A DNA stretch of 9,974 bases. It comes from Chromatiaceae bacterium. GTDB lineage: Bacteria > Pseudomonadota > Gammaproteobacteria > Chromatiales > Chromatiaceae. The translations under genes were made by a program, and so were the position numbers. This document shows, piece after piece, positions 1 to 7,125 of this stretch (position 1 is its first letter; the number at the start of each line of letters is the position of its first letter). The notes under the pieces were generated by a model. The model saw only the letters and a list, made by a program, of their open reading frames with translations. It was not told the DNA's origin and did no database searches. The DNA lies in NCBI GenBank assembly GCA_012962365.1, contig DTXR01000483.1:1-9974 (forward strand), in the 5' to 3' direction.

Positions 1-95
1 AGGACCAGGCCGATGGGGAAAATCAGCCCTGCCAGACCGTTGGGGCCCGCAGCAGCAGGCGCTTCTGCCAATGCGTCGTTGATAAAGAAATTCAT
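1..95 (-). CDS. yajC: YajC, Sec translocase accessory subunit (N-terminal part, runs off the window)
   Basis: This is the first 31 codons of a gene reading off the left edge. The protein begins MNFFINDALAEAPAAAG and enters a hydrophobic stretch (GLIFPIGLV). This matches YajC: a short N-terminus with FF near the start, an Ala-rich linker, then one transmembrane helix. YajC is a small inner-membrane protein that associates with SecD and SecF, which support late stages of protein export; in many proteobacteria yajC is followed by secD and secF, which would lie outside the window. The ATG at 95-93 is preceded by a good Shine-Dalgarno (GGAGGT, 107-102) with a 6-base spacer. It lies 104 bases downstream of the parC stop on the same strand, with a possible promoter in the gap. 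Recognition rests on the N-terminus only. Confidence 0.82.
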   Translation of the reverse strand, partial: MNFFINDALAEAPAAAGPNGLAGLIFPIGLV

Positions 96-101
96 TTACC
101 T

Positions 102-107
102 ACCTCC
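102..107 (-). promoter_or_regulatory. Ribosome binding site of yajC
   Basis: GGAGGT on the minus strand, six bases before the ATG at 95. It fixes the yajC start and is the strongest Shine-Dalgarno in the left part apart from that of the CNP1-like gene. Confidence 0.75.
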
Positions 108-161
108 GCTGAACGCAAGTTCTATCGCGCACAGCCAATTTGGGGAATTGCGAAGCCGCAT

Positions 162-191
162 ATTATGCCACAGAGCACGCCCCTGTGTCGG
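162..191 (-). promoter_or_regulatory. Possible sigma-70 type promoter for yajC
   Basis: On the minus strand, CATAAT (167-162) resembles a -10 box and CCGACA (191-186) is a weak -35 box, 18 bases apart. They lie in the gap between the parC stop and the yajC start and would give a leader of about 60 bases. The -35 matches consensus at only four of six positions, so this is tentative; yajC could also be read through from parC. Confidence 0.33.
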
Positions 192-199
192 ACAGATGA

Positions 200-2443
200 T
201 CAGTCGAGCGCCAGGCCGTCTACTTTCTGGAAACCGCGGGGCAATTTGTTGCCACGGCGGCCACGTTCACCTTCATAGGCATTGAGATCGGCAGCCTTGA
301 GATTGAGATGCCGCTTGCCCGAAATCAGCCTGACCTTTCCGCCCTCCGGAACCACTAGCATGGCAACCACGAACTCCTGCCGTTCCGCCACTCGCTTGCC
401 GGGGATGCCGATAATCTTGTTGCCTTTGCCCCGCGCCATTTCCGGCAGATCACTCAAGGGGATCACCAGCATGCGGCCCTCATTGGTCACGGCCACTACC
501 CGGTCGGTATGGGGGTCGGTCACTGGCTGTGCCTTGAGCACTCGGGCACCCTTGGGTAGCGTCAGCACACTCTTGCCCCCTTTTTTATTGGTGAACAGAT
601 TCTTTGCCTGGGTAACGAAGCCATAACCGGCATCGGTGGCAAGCAGCCAGCGCTGCGCCGGGTCGCCTCCGAGGGCCGATATAAACTGGGCGCCATCGGG
701 AGGGGAAAATCGCCCGGTCAGTGGCTCCCCCTGCCCCCTCGCCGAGGGCAAGGTGTGAGCCAGCAGCGAATAACTGCGCCCGGTGGAGTCGAGGAAAATG
801 GCCGTCTGATTGCTGCGCAGGCGCACTGCATCACGATAACCGTCACCCGCCTTGAAGCTGAGGCTGGCCGGATCGATCTCGTGACCTTTGGCGGCGCGCA
901 CCCAGCCTTTTTCCGACAAGACGACGGTAGCTGGCTCACTGGGCGTCAATTCACTTTCATCCATGGCGGCGGCGGCTTCACGCTCCACCAGGGGAGAACG
1001 GCGGTTATCACCGTATTCTTCCGCATCGGCCTGCAGCTCCTTGCGCACCAGAGTCTTCATGCGTTGTTTGGAGCTCAGGGTCTTTTCCAGATAGTCCCGC
1101 TCCTTCGCCAGTTCTTCCTGCTCGGCGCGGATCTTCATCTCTTCCAGACGCGCCAGTTGCCGCAACTTGGTGTCCAGCACGTAATCCGCCTGTATTTCCG
1201 TCAGGTCGAAGCGCGCCATGAGCACGGGTTTGGGTTCGTCCTCGGTACGAATGATATGAATGACTTCATCGATATTGAGAAAAGCAATCAGCAGGCCATC
1301 CAGCAGATGCAGCCTGTTCAGCACCTTGTTCAATCGATGCTGCAGGCGCCGCCTGACGGTGCTGAAGCGGAACTCCAGCCACTCCTTGAGGATCACCCGC
1401 AAATCCTTGACCTGGGGACGCCCATCCAGACCGATCAGGTTCAGGTTGACGCGGTAGGTGCGTTCCAGATCGGTCGTGGCGAACAAATGCGACATGAGGC
1501 GTTCCAGATCGACGCGATTGGAACGCGGAACGATGATCAGCCGGGTGGGGTTCTCGTGATCAGATTCATCCCGCAGATCCTCGATCCAGGGCAATTTTTT
1601 GGCGCGTATCTGGCTGGCGATCTGCTCAAGTATCTTGTTGCCCGACACCTGGTAGGGCAAGGCGCTCACCACCACGTTGCCGTCTTCCTTTTCCCAGCGG
1701 GCACGGGCACGCACACTGCCCCGGCCTGTCTGGTAGATCTTCAGCAGGTCGGCTCTCGGCGTGATGATCTCTGCATCAGTCGGGAAATCCGGCCCCGGAA
1801 TGTGTTCGCAAAGTTCTTCCAGCGTAGTTTTCGGTGCTTCGATCAGACGAATACAGGCGCTGACCACCTCCCGCAGGTTGTGCGAGGGAATATCCGTCGC
1901 CATACCCACGGCGATACCGCTGGCGCCGTTGAGCAGCACATTGGGCAAACGCGCCGGCAGCAGGCTGGGTTCCTTGAGCGTACCATCGAAATTGGGCACC
2001 CATTCCACGGTGCCCTGCCCCAGTTCCGCCAGCAATACCTTGGCATAAGGGGTGAGCTTGGCCTCGGTGTAGCGCATGGCGGCGAATGATTTGGGATCGT
2101 CCGGCGAGCCCCAGTTGCCCTGGCCATCGATCAACGGGTAGCGATAGGAAAAAGACTGAGCCATGAGTACCATGGCTTCGTAGCAAGCCGTGTCACCATG
2201 AGGATGAAACTTGCCCAGCACGTCTCCCACGGTGCGCGCGGACTTCTTGTGCTTGCTGGCCGCCGACAGACCCAGCTCGGACATTGCATAGACGATGCGC
2301 CGTTGCACGGGTTTGAGCCCGTCGCCGATATGGGGCAATGCCCTGTCGAGAATGACGTACATGGAATAGTCCAGGTAGGCCTTCTCGGTGAATTCGGCCA
2401 GACGCAGCCGCTCTGTACCTTCGGATGTGTAATGCTCGTCCAT
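200..2443 (-). CDS. parC: DNA topoisomerase IV subunit A (ParC)
   Basis: Breakage-and-rejoining subunit of topoisomerase IV, which works with ParE in the cytoplasm to unlink daughter chromosomes and relax supercoils. The 747 residues match E. coli ParC (752) closely along the whole length. The winged-helix region holds the quinolone-determining segment [13 protein letters not shown] (80-92) and [10 protein letters not shown], whose Tyr125 should be the DNA-attacking tyrosine. The tower domain contains [20 protein letters not shown] coiled-coil region follows at about 360-480. The C-terminal blade domain (from about 490) includes [13 protein letters not shown] and ends near [15 protein letters not shown]. 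ParC-specific sequence such as [12 protein letters not shown] and the short C-terminal domain separate it from GyrA. The start codon overlaps the stop of the upstream DUF302 gene by one base (TAATG), with only a weak purine-rich stretch before it, suggesting translational coupling. It is the last gene of the operon. Confidence 0.97.
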   Translation of the reverse strand: MDEHYTSEGTERLRLAEFTEKAYLDYSMYVILDRALPHIGDGLKPVQRRIVYAMSELGLSAASKHKKSARTVGDVLGKFHPHGDTACYEAMVLMAQSFSYRYPLIDGQGNWGSPDDPKSFAAMRYTEAKLTPYAKVLLAELGQGTVEWVPNFDGTLKEPSLLPARLPNVLLNGASGIAVGMATDIPSHNLREVVSACIRLIEAPKTTLEELCEHIPGPDFPTDAEIITPRADLLKIYQTGRGSVRARARWEKEDGNVVVSALPYQVSGNKILEQIASQIRAKKLPWIEDLRDESDHENPTRLIIVPRSNRVDLERLMSHLFATTDLERTYRVNLNLIGLDGRPQVKDLRVILKEWLEFRFSTVRRRLQHRLNKVLNRLHLLDGLLIAFLNIDEVIHIIRTEDEPKPVLMARFDLTEIQADYVLDTKLRQLARLEEMKIRAEQEELAKERDYLEKTLSSKQRMKTLVRKELQADAEEYGDNRRSPLVEREAAAAMDESELTPSEPATVVLSEKGWVRAAKGHEIDPASLSFKAGDGYRDAVRLRSNQTAIFLDSTGRSYSLLAHTLPSARGQGEPLTGRFSPPDGAQFISALGGDPAQRWLLATDAGYGFVTQAKNLFTNKKGGKSVLTLPKGARVLKAQPVTDPHTDRVVAVTNEGRMLVIPLSDLPEMARGKGNKIIGIPGKRVAERQEFVVAMLVVPEGGKVRLISGKRHLNLKAADLNAYEGERGRRGNKLPRGFQKVDGLALD

Positions 2444-2901
2444 TATTTCTTTTTCAGCCGACGCATCTCGTCGAGTATGGCCTCTATATCGTTGTACCAG
2501 CGGAGAAACTGTAATTGCAGTTCTGCATCCTCCGGGAAAAAGCCGCCCAGAGACCGGGGATCCATGGATGCCAGTATGGTTTCGCCATTTTCCGCGACCA
2601 CCGTTATCTTCAGTGGCAGATAGGGAGACATCTCCGGGTGGCGGGCAAGAATCGTCCGCACTTCTTCCAGCTTGCCGAAGAACACGACACGATAGAAATC
2701 GGACTTGTAATGGAATTCGGCCATGCCGCCATCACAACGCTGGGTGTGCGCGACAGTGTAGCCATACTCGGGAAGCGTTTCCTTGAGTACGTCCATCACA
2801 TACTGAGCCGGCGCCTCGCTGCGTACCATCACCAGGGTTTGATCTGCCCCAACCGGGAGAACCAGCGACAGCATCAGACAGAGGCTTGCAAACAGTCTCA
2901 T
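2443..2901 (-). CDS. Exported DUF302-domain protein
   Basis: A 152-residue protein with a clear Sec signal peptide ([19 protein letters not shown], probable cleavage before Asp20). The remainder resembles the DUF302 family, a small alpha/beta domain of unknown role often seen near or fused to redox proteins. The recognisable part is the [21 protein letters not shown] stretch around residues 95-115, which parallels LPCRINVMAQNGKVLVISANV in the C-terminal domain of the neighbouring cytochrome. There is one cysteine in the signal peptide and one after it (CDGG), and no CXXCH, so it does not bind haem by itself. Its ATG overlaps the cytochrome stop by four bases (ATGA) and its stop overlaps the parC start. 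It was probably a partner of, or a duplicate from, the DUF302 domain of the cytochrome. The biochemical function is unknown. Confidence 0.75.
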   Translation of the reverse strand: MRLFASLCLMLSLVLPVGADQTLVMVRSEAPAQYVMDVLKETLPEYGYTVAHTQRCDGGMAEFHYKSDFYRVVFFGKLEEVRTILARHPEMSPYLPLKITVVAENGETILASMDPRSLGGFFPEDAELQLQFLRWYNDIEAILDEMRRLKKK

Positions 2902-3926
2902 AGCGTTGCTTCCTCCATCACGGTCAGAATAATCTCTTCCATCAGCACGCCGACTTCAGACAGTTCCTGATTGTTGAACAGGGTGGCCAGATGGGCCACG
3001 TTTGCAGAGATGACGAGTACCTTCCCGTTCTGCGCCATGACATTGATGCGGCAGGGCAACACGGTACCGAGGCGCGGGTCGATATTGAGCAGATGATAGA
3101 GTTCCTTGAAATTGCAAAAGCGGATGCTCACCTGGCGGGTATTGACGCTAAATTCATCCACCAGCCCCTGCTCCAGATACCGCTGGGGAAAGATGCGGAA
3201 GTTGGCACCCGTCAACGCCTGCTTGACGTTTTCCACTGTGGTTTCAAAGTCATAGGGCGACTCCATGATGTAGGCTGGTTTGCCACGCCATTCTTCCATG
3301 CCCTGTTTGATCACCGGTGGTTTCAGGGTGCGCAAGTAGGTTACGACATGAGCGATGTCCTCATCCGAAAGTTTGCTCTTGAACGACGGCATGTCACTAC
3401 TCTTGCGTCCGCTGGCCACGATGTCCCGAATCATGGCATCCGAAGCCGATTTCTGGAAGCCGCTGTTGTTGAGCGCCGCAGGCATGACCATGAAGGTTCG
3501 TTCCCGGGACATGGTCACCCCGGTACCCGGCCCTTCACCACTGCCATCCTTGCCGTGGCAGCGCACACAATGCTTTTCATACAAGGGCTTGCCCTTTGCG
3601 GCATCACCCTTGATCTTCGCGGCCTGAAAGACCGGCGCAGGCTTTCCGGTCCAACTGCGCACATAGCGCACAATGGCGTTCACCTGAGCCAGGCTCAGTT
3701 GTTCAAAAGAAGGCATGATGCGCCCCGGGCGACCGTGGCGTATTGTCTTGGCGATATAGGCATCAGACAACTGGGACAGTATCTCCGGCGTCAGGGGCAA
3801 TCCGATGCCACCTTTACCTTGTGAATGATGACATGAACTACAGTTGTTTTCATACAATGCCTTTCCGTCAGGAGCGGCCAGCAACGGCATGCAAAACAGC
3901 AGTAACAGCCAGTTGAAATGTTTCAT
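2898..3926 (-). CDS. Periplasmic diheme cytochrome c fused to a DUF302 domain
   Basis: A 342-residue exported electron-transfer protein in three parts. Residues 1-18 form a Sec signal peptide (MKHFNWLLLLFCMPLLAA). Two class I cytochrome c domains follow. The first has haem motif CSSCH (Cys29, Cys32, His33) and a likely axial Met71 in IMPSF. The second has CVRCH (Cys120, Cys123, His124) and a likely axial Met179 in DMPSF. From about residue 218 to the end comes a DUF302-like domain (YIMESPYDFETTVENVK to the C-terminus), with LPCRINVMAQNG as its clearest motif. Haem would be attached in the periplasm by the Ccm machinery. The start overlaps the parE stop by four bases (ATGA), so its expression is tied to that of topoisomerase IV. 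The electron donor and acceptor cannot be told from the sequence; a role in sulfur or c-type respiratory chemistry is only a guess from families with this make-up. Confidence 0.88.
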   Translation of the reverse strand: MKHFNWLLLLFCMPLLAAPDGKALYENNCSSCHHSQGKGGIGLPLTPEILSQLSDAYIAKTIRHGRPGRIMPSFEQLSLAQVNAIVRYVRSWTGKPAPVFQAAKIKGDAAKGKPLYEKHCVRCHGKDGSGEGPGTGVTMSRERTFMVMPAALNNSGFQKSASDAMIRDIVASGRKSSDMPSFKSKLSDEDIAHVVTYLRTLKPPVIKQGMEEWRGKPAYIMESPYDFETTVENVKQALTGANFRIFPQRYLEQGLVDEFSVNTRQVSIRFCNFKELYHLLNIDPRLGTVLPCRINVMAQNGKVLVISANVAHLATLFNNQELSEVGVLMEEIILTVMEEATL

Positions 3927-5839
3927 CGGTTTTCGACTCCTGCAATCAATTCCTTGGCGGCTTCCGCCCTATCTCCCTTTTCCTGCAACCAGGCCTTGCG
4001 GTCGCCTGCGCGTTTCTTGGCCAGCAGCATATCCATCATTCTCATGGTTTCGTCTCCAACTTCCATAACCAGTTGCACCAAGCGCCGCGTATCCGGATGA
4101 ATGGTGGTTTCCCGCAACTGCATGGGGTTCATCTCCCCCAGTCCCTTAAAGCGCTGCACGTTGATCTTGCCGCGCAGTTTTTCCGCTTCAATGCGCGCCA
4201 GTATGCCCTGCTTTTCTGCGTCATCCAGGGCGTAGAATACCTGCTTGCCCACGTCGATGCGATACAGGGGCGGCATGGCCACATACACATGCCCTTCCTT
4301 TACCAACTTTGGAAAATGCCGCACGAACAGCGCGCAGAGCAAAGTGGCAATATGCAGGCCATCGGAATCCGCATCAGCAAGAATGCAGATCTTGCCAAAA
4401 CGCAGCTTGGAAAGATCATCCACGCCCGGCTCTACGCCGATGGCCACGGAAATATCATGCACTTCCTGGGAGGCCAGTACTTCGGCTGAATCCACCTCCC
4501 AGGTGTTCAATATCTTGCCGCGCAATGGCATGATGGCCTGGAAGTCCTTGTCTCTGGCCTGCTTGGCAGAGCCACCGGCGGAATCTCCCTCCACTAGAAA
4601 CAGCTCGGTGCGGTTCACGTCATCCGAAGCACAATCCGCCAGCTTGCCGGGCAAAGCCGGCCCCTGGGTGACCTTCTTGCGCACCACTTTGCGCCCGGCC
4701 CGCATACGGGTCTGGGCCGCATGGATGGCCAGTTCGGCAATGTGCTCACCCTCGGCGGTGTTCTGGTTCAGCCAAAGGCTGAATGCGTCTTTCACCACAC
4801 CGGAGACAAAGGCTGCGCATTCCCGCGAGGACAGGCGCTCCTTGGTCTGTCCGGAAAACTGTGGATCGGCCATTTTGACCGACAGCACGTAACTGACCTT
4901 GCTCCACACATCATCCGGCGTGATTTTCACGCCGCGAGGCAGCAGATTGCGAAACTCGCAGAATTCCCGAACCGCTTCCGTCAAACCGGTACGCAAGCCG
5001 TTTACATGGGTACCACCCTGGGCGGTGGGAATCAGGTTGACATAGCTTTCGGTAACCGGCTCGCCACCTTCGGGCAGCCAGACCAGCGCCCAGTCCGCCG
5101 CTTCGTCACTGCTTGCCATGCTGCCCACGAAAGGCGCTTTCGGCAGCATGTCAAATCCCTGCAGCGCATCCAACAGGTAATCCTTCAAACCATCGGCATA
5201 TTGCCATTCTTCGGTTTCACCGCTTTTTTCATCGGTAAACAGCACATGCAGCCCCGGACAGAGCACCGCCTTGGCACGCAGCACGTGCTTGAGTTGGCGG
5301 ATACTGAATTTGGGGCTGTCGAAAAACTGTGCATCCGGCCAGAAGCGAATACGGGTGCCGGTATTCTGCTTTCCCACCTTGCCCACGGCTTCGAGGCTGG
5401 ACACTTTCTCACCATTGGCGAAAGCAATGTTGTACTCGGCACCATCACGCTTGACCCAGACTTCCAGGTGACGGGACAAGGCATTGACCACCGACACGCC
5501 GACACCGTGCAGACCACCGGAAAACTGATAGGACTTGTTGGAGAATTTACCCCCGGCGTGCAGCTTGCAGAGAATGACTTCGACACCAGGTACGCCCTCC
5601 TCGGGATGGACATCCACGGGCATGCCCCGACCATTGTCCGAGACTTCCAGCGAGCCATCCTTGTACAGGGTCACTTCGATCTTGCTGGCATAACCGGCCA
5701 GCGCCTCGTCCACGCTGTTGTCGATGACCTCTTGCGCCAGATGGTTGGGACGGGTGGTGTCGGTGTACATGCCCGGGCGCTTACGCACCGGTTCCAGGCC
5801 ACTCAGAACCTCGATGGCCGACGCGTCGTATTCAGTCAT
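3923..5839 (-). CDS. parE: DNA topoisomerase IV subunit B (ParE)
   Basis: ATPase subunit of topoisomerase IV, partner of ParC. The chosen start (ATG at 5839-5837) gives 638 residues beginning MTEYDASAIEVL, the usual ParE N-terminus and close to the 630 of E. coli. The GHKL ATPase domain shows EVIDNSVDEA (Glu37 catalytic base, Asn41 for Mg), DNGRGMP (Asp68, adenine contact) and GGLHGVGVSVVNALS. The transducer domain contains QGGTHVNGLRTG. The TOPRIM domain has ELFLVEGDSAGGSAKQARD (Glu417) and the metal motif DADSDG (Asp489, 491, 493), and the end carries QRFKGLGEMNP. An upstream in-frame TTG at 5875 would add 12 residues (NHTILSTTGPT) but has no support. The start overlaps the CNP1-like stop by eight bases (ATGACTGA) and there is no clear Shine-Dalgarno, so translation is probably coupled to the gene before it. 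The stop overlaps the cytochrome start. Confidence 0.97.
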   Translation of the reverse strand: MTEYDASAIEVLSGLEPVRKRPGMYTDTTRPNHLAQEVIDNSVDEALAGYASKIEVTLYKDGSLEVSDNGRGMPVDVHPEEGVPGVEVILCKLHAGGKFSNKSYQFSGGLHGVGVSVVNALSRHLEVWVKRDGAEYNIAFANGEKVSSLEAVGKVGKQNTGTRIRFWPDAQFFDSPKFSIRQLKHVLRAKAVLCPGLHVLFTDEKSGETEEWQYADGLKDYLLDALQGFDMLPKAPFVGSMASSDEAADWALVWLPEGGEPVTESYVNLIPTAQGGTHVNGLRTGLTEAVREFCEFRNLLPRGVKITPDDVWSKVSYVLSVKMADPQFSGQTKERLSSRECAAFVSGVVKDAFSLWLNQNTAEGEHIAELAIHAAQTRMRAGRKVVRKKVTQGPALPGKLADCASDDVNRTELFLVEGDSAGGSAKQARDKDFQAIMPLRGKILNTWEVDSAEVLASQEVHDISVAIGVEPGVDDLSKLRFGKICILADADSDGLHIATLLCALFVRHFPKLVKEGHVYVAMPPLYRIDVGKQVFYALDDAEKQGILARIEAEKLRGKINVQRFKGLGEMNPMQLRETTIHPDTRRLVQLVMEVGDETMRMMDMLLAKKRAGDRKAWLQEKGDRAEAAKELIAGVENR

Positions 5840-6392
5840 CGTTGGCCCAGTTGTCGAAAGGATTGTGTGATTCAAACAGCCCCCTTAGGGCCTGTTCTAT
5901 CTGACGGGGTTGCCTGGGCGTCTCCCCGGTGCAAAAAACATCCCGTGCCAGTTCCACCCGGTAACCACTGCGCTTCATTCGCCCGTAGTCCTTCCATTTG
6001 GGCATTTTCACTTTCCTGACCACCGGCTTGCGCTTCGGGTGGCCATAAGCGTAAACCACGTATTCTTTTGTCGCGCAGCGAAGTCCTTCGTAGGTCGCCA
6101 CATAGCCCCCCGCATTGGAGCGGACAAGTAACCAGTAGCGCACCACAAAGTCCTTTTTTGAGACAGACAAGGTGCTCATGTCCAGAAAGGCACGCTGGTT
6201 TTTGGGTAAGGAATCCAGGCGCACTTCCGACCAGGCTCCGTCATCCGGCAAGGGCGGGATCTCCCCGGCACTCTCTTTCCACTCCCTTTCGATGACTTCG
6301 AAATCATCATGTTCTCCCGTTATTTCCTCATATCGATCCGTCGGTGCAGCATGAGGCTGACCGAACAGGAAAAACAGAAGCATCGCCCTCAT
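5832..6392 (-). CDS. CNP1-like exported protein of unknown function
   Basis: A 186-residue protein with a short hydrophobic signal-like N-terminus (MRAMLLFFLFGQPHAA, possible cleavage before Pro17). The rest is polar: an acidic segment (YEEITGEHDDFEVIEREWKE), then PLPDDGAWSEVRLD, RAFLDMSTLSVSKKDFVVRYWLLV, GGYVATYEGLRC and a basic stretch (KRKPVVRKVKMPKWKDYG). This layout agrees with the proteobacterial CNP1-like family, whose role is not known. Two cysteines (in GLRCATKEY and DVFCTGET) could form a disulfide. The ATG at 6392 has an ideal AGGAGG eight bases upstream and is the first complete gene of the left operon. Its end overlaps the parE start by eight bases. The family call is from memory of the motif pattern and is less sure than the gene itself. 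Confidence 0.7.
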   Translation of the reverse strand: MRAMLLFFLFGQPHAAPTDRYEEITGEHDDFEVIEREWKESAGEIPPLPDDGAWSEVRLDSLPKNQRAFLDMSTLSVSKKDFVVRYWLLVRSNAGGYVATYEGLRCATKEYVVYAYGHPKRKPVVRKVKMPKWKDYGRMKRSGYRVELARDVFCTGETPRQPRQIEQALRGLFESHNPFDNWANDD

Positions 6393-7110
6393 TTATCGAA
6401 CCTCCTGAAGTTGTAGAAGACTTTGCTTTCTTTTTCAGTTCCTCAAGTGTTGGATAACGACCACAGGACTTTTCGCCTTCAGGACAGTAGCCAAGCATCT
6501 CGCAGGAGGCACCAGCATTTTTAAATATGAGAGGCGCCTCTTTCTTCACGATTTCAAGCATCTTGTAGGCAAGTTCCCTTATTTCCCACTGTGCCCTTAC
6601 ACAGCATCTGATTGAAAAGAAGTTTAAAAGACTTCTTGCGTTCATGGTGATTGTGATGTTTGTTCTTGTTGCATTTGGCAGGATGTATCTTGCATCTTCA
6701 ACAGGCACCTTGCTATTTGTTAGACCTTTATAAAGCTCCCAGATGTTTTTCATCAAGTTCATAAACATCTCTTTTTTCTTCTTGTCTCTTTCAATTGAAG
6801 GAGGGACAACAACATCAGGTTCTTCGATTCTTACATACCTCTGGCTCTGCTGACTGTAGGAGGCAACGCGATGCCTCACCAACTGGTGGGTAAGTGCTCT
6901 TGACACACCTTTTACACTGAAAGTAAAGACAGCATGCTCCACAACAGAATGGTGACCGCTTTCCATCACAACTTTAAGAACCTCACCAGCTCTTTTTGAG
7001 TCCATTTTTTTAAGGAGAGAGTAGGGGTCCTTTGCTGAGTAGCAACCCACTGCGGCGGCAGCTGCTGTAAGGTCAGGCTCAAAGGATTTTGAAATAAGTT
7101 TCACTTCCAT
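6328..7110 (-). CDS. thyX: Flavin-dependent thymidylate synthase ThyX, C-terminus replaced at the junction
   Basis: ThyX makes dTMP from dUMP using FAD, NADPH and methylene-tetrahydrofolate, replacing the ThyA route. The signature RHRxxSxxxxSxR is present as RHRVASYSQQSQR (Arg79 to Arg91), with the usual lead-in GVSRALTHQLV. Further family sequence is GHHSVVEHA (52-60), DARYILPNATRTNITITMNARSLLNFF (139-165) in part, and RCCVRAQWEIRELA (168-181). A cysteine-bearing segment, CEMLGYCPEGEKSCGR, follows. The frame is 260 codons, but only about the first 230 look authentic. The last 30 (SSTTSGGSINEGDAS onward) come from reading across the junction into the start of the CNP1-like gene, so the native end is lost. 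Family lengths of about 220-250 mean the catalytic part is intact. The start lies 15 bases after the protease stop, with AGAGG upstream, so the two genes are probably co-transcribed. Confidence 0.9.
   Translation of the reverse strand: MEVKLISKSFEPDLTAAAAAVGCYSAKDPYSLLKKMDSKRAGEVLKVVMESGHHSVVEHAVFTFSVKGVSRALTHQLVRHRVASYSQQSQRYVRIEEPDVVVPPSIERDKKKKEMFMNLMKNIWELYKGLTNSKVPVEDARYILPNATRTNITITMNARSLLNFFSIRCCVRAQWEIRELAYKMLEIVKKEAPLIFKNAGASCEMLGYCPEGEKSCGRYPTLEELKKKAKSSTTSGGSINEGDASVFPVRSASCCTDGSI
6400..6430. other. Junction between bacterial and archaeal DNA
   Basis: Base composition, codon use and gene affiliation all change within this short stretch. To the left is a GC-rich gammaproteobacterial operon whose first visible gene starts at 6392. 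To the right is AT-rich archaeal-looking coding sequence, with thyX continuing in frame up to about 6425 (ending LEELKKKAK) and then reading into the bacterial Shine-Dalgarno and gene start. There is no insertion sequence, repeat or tRNA at the point. A ligation chimera or misassembly explains it best; the exact base cannot be set without homologues. Confidence 0.75.
6401..6406 (-). promoter_or_regulatory. Ribosome binding site of the CNP1-like gene
   Basis: AGGAGG on the minus strand, eight bases before the ATG at 6392. It is a perfect bacterial Shine-Dalgarno, and it marks the last point that clearly belongs to the left, bacterial part of the window. Confidence 0.8.
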
Positions 7111-7125
7111 TTTTTCACATCCTCT

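Noticed and set aside
136..150. Inverted repeat CAATT/AATTG near the yajC leader
   Set aside because: Only five AT-rich pairs with no U-run; too weak to be called a terminator or regulatory hairpin.
171..188. CACAG/CTGTG repeat after parC
   Set aside because: A 5-bp stem without a following T-tract does not support a terminator for the operon.
13..285. A 90-codon plus-strand open frame at the left edge
   Set aside because: It is antisense to the yajC start and parC end and has no recognisable features; the yajC reading is far better.
755..2089. A 444-codon open frame on the plus strand
   Set aside because: It lies wholly antisense to parC, is low in family-like sequence, and arises from the GC-rich codon pattern of the real gene.
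2991..3824. A 277-codon open frame on the plus strand
   Set aside because: It is antisense to the diheme cytochrome, whose haem motifs are unmistakable.
5840..5875. Longer ParE N-terminus from a TTG at 5875
   Set aside because: The added 12 residues have no family support; ParE proteins begin just before the EYDASAIEVL-like segment.
4721..6019. A 432-codon open frame on the plus strand
   Set aside because: It is antisense to parE and the CNP1-like gene, both of which are well supported.
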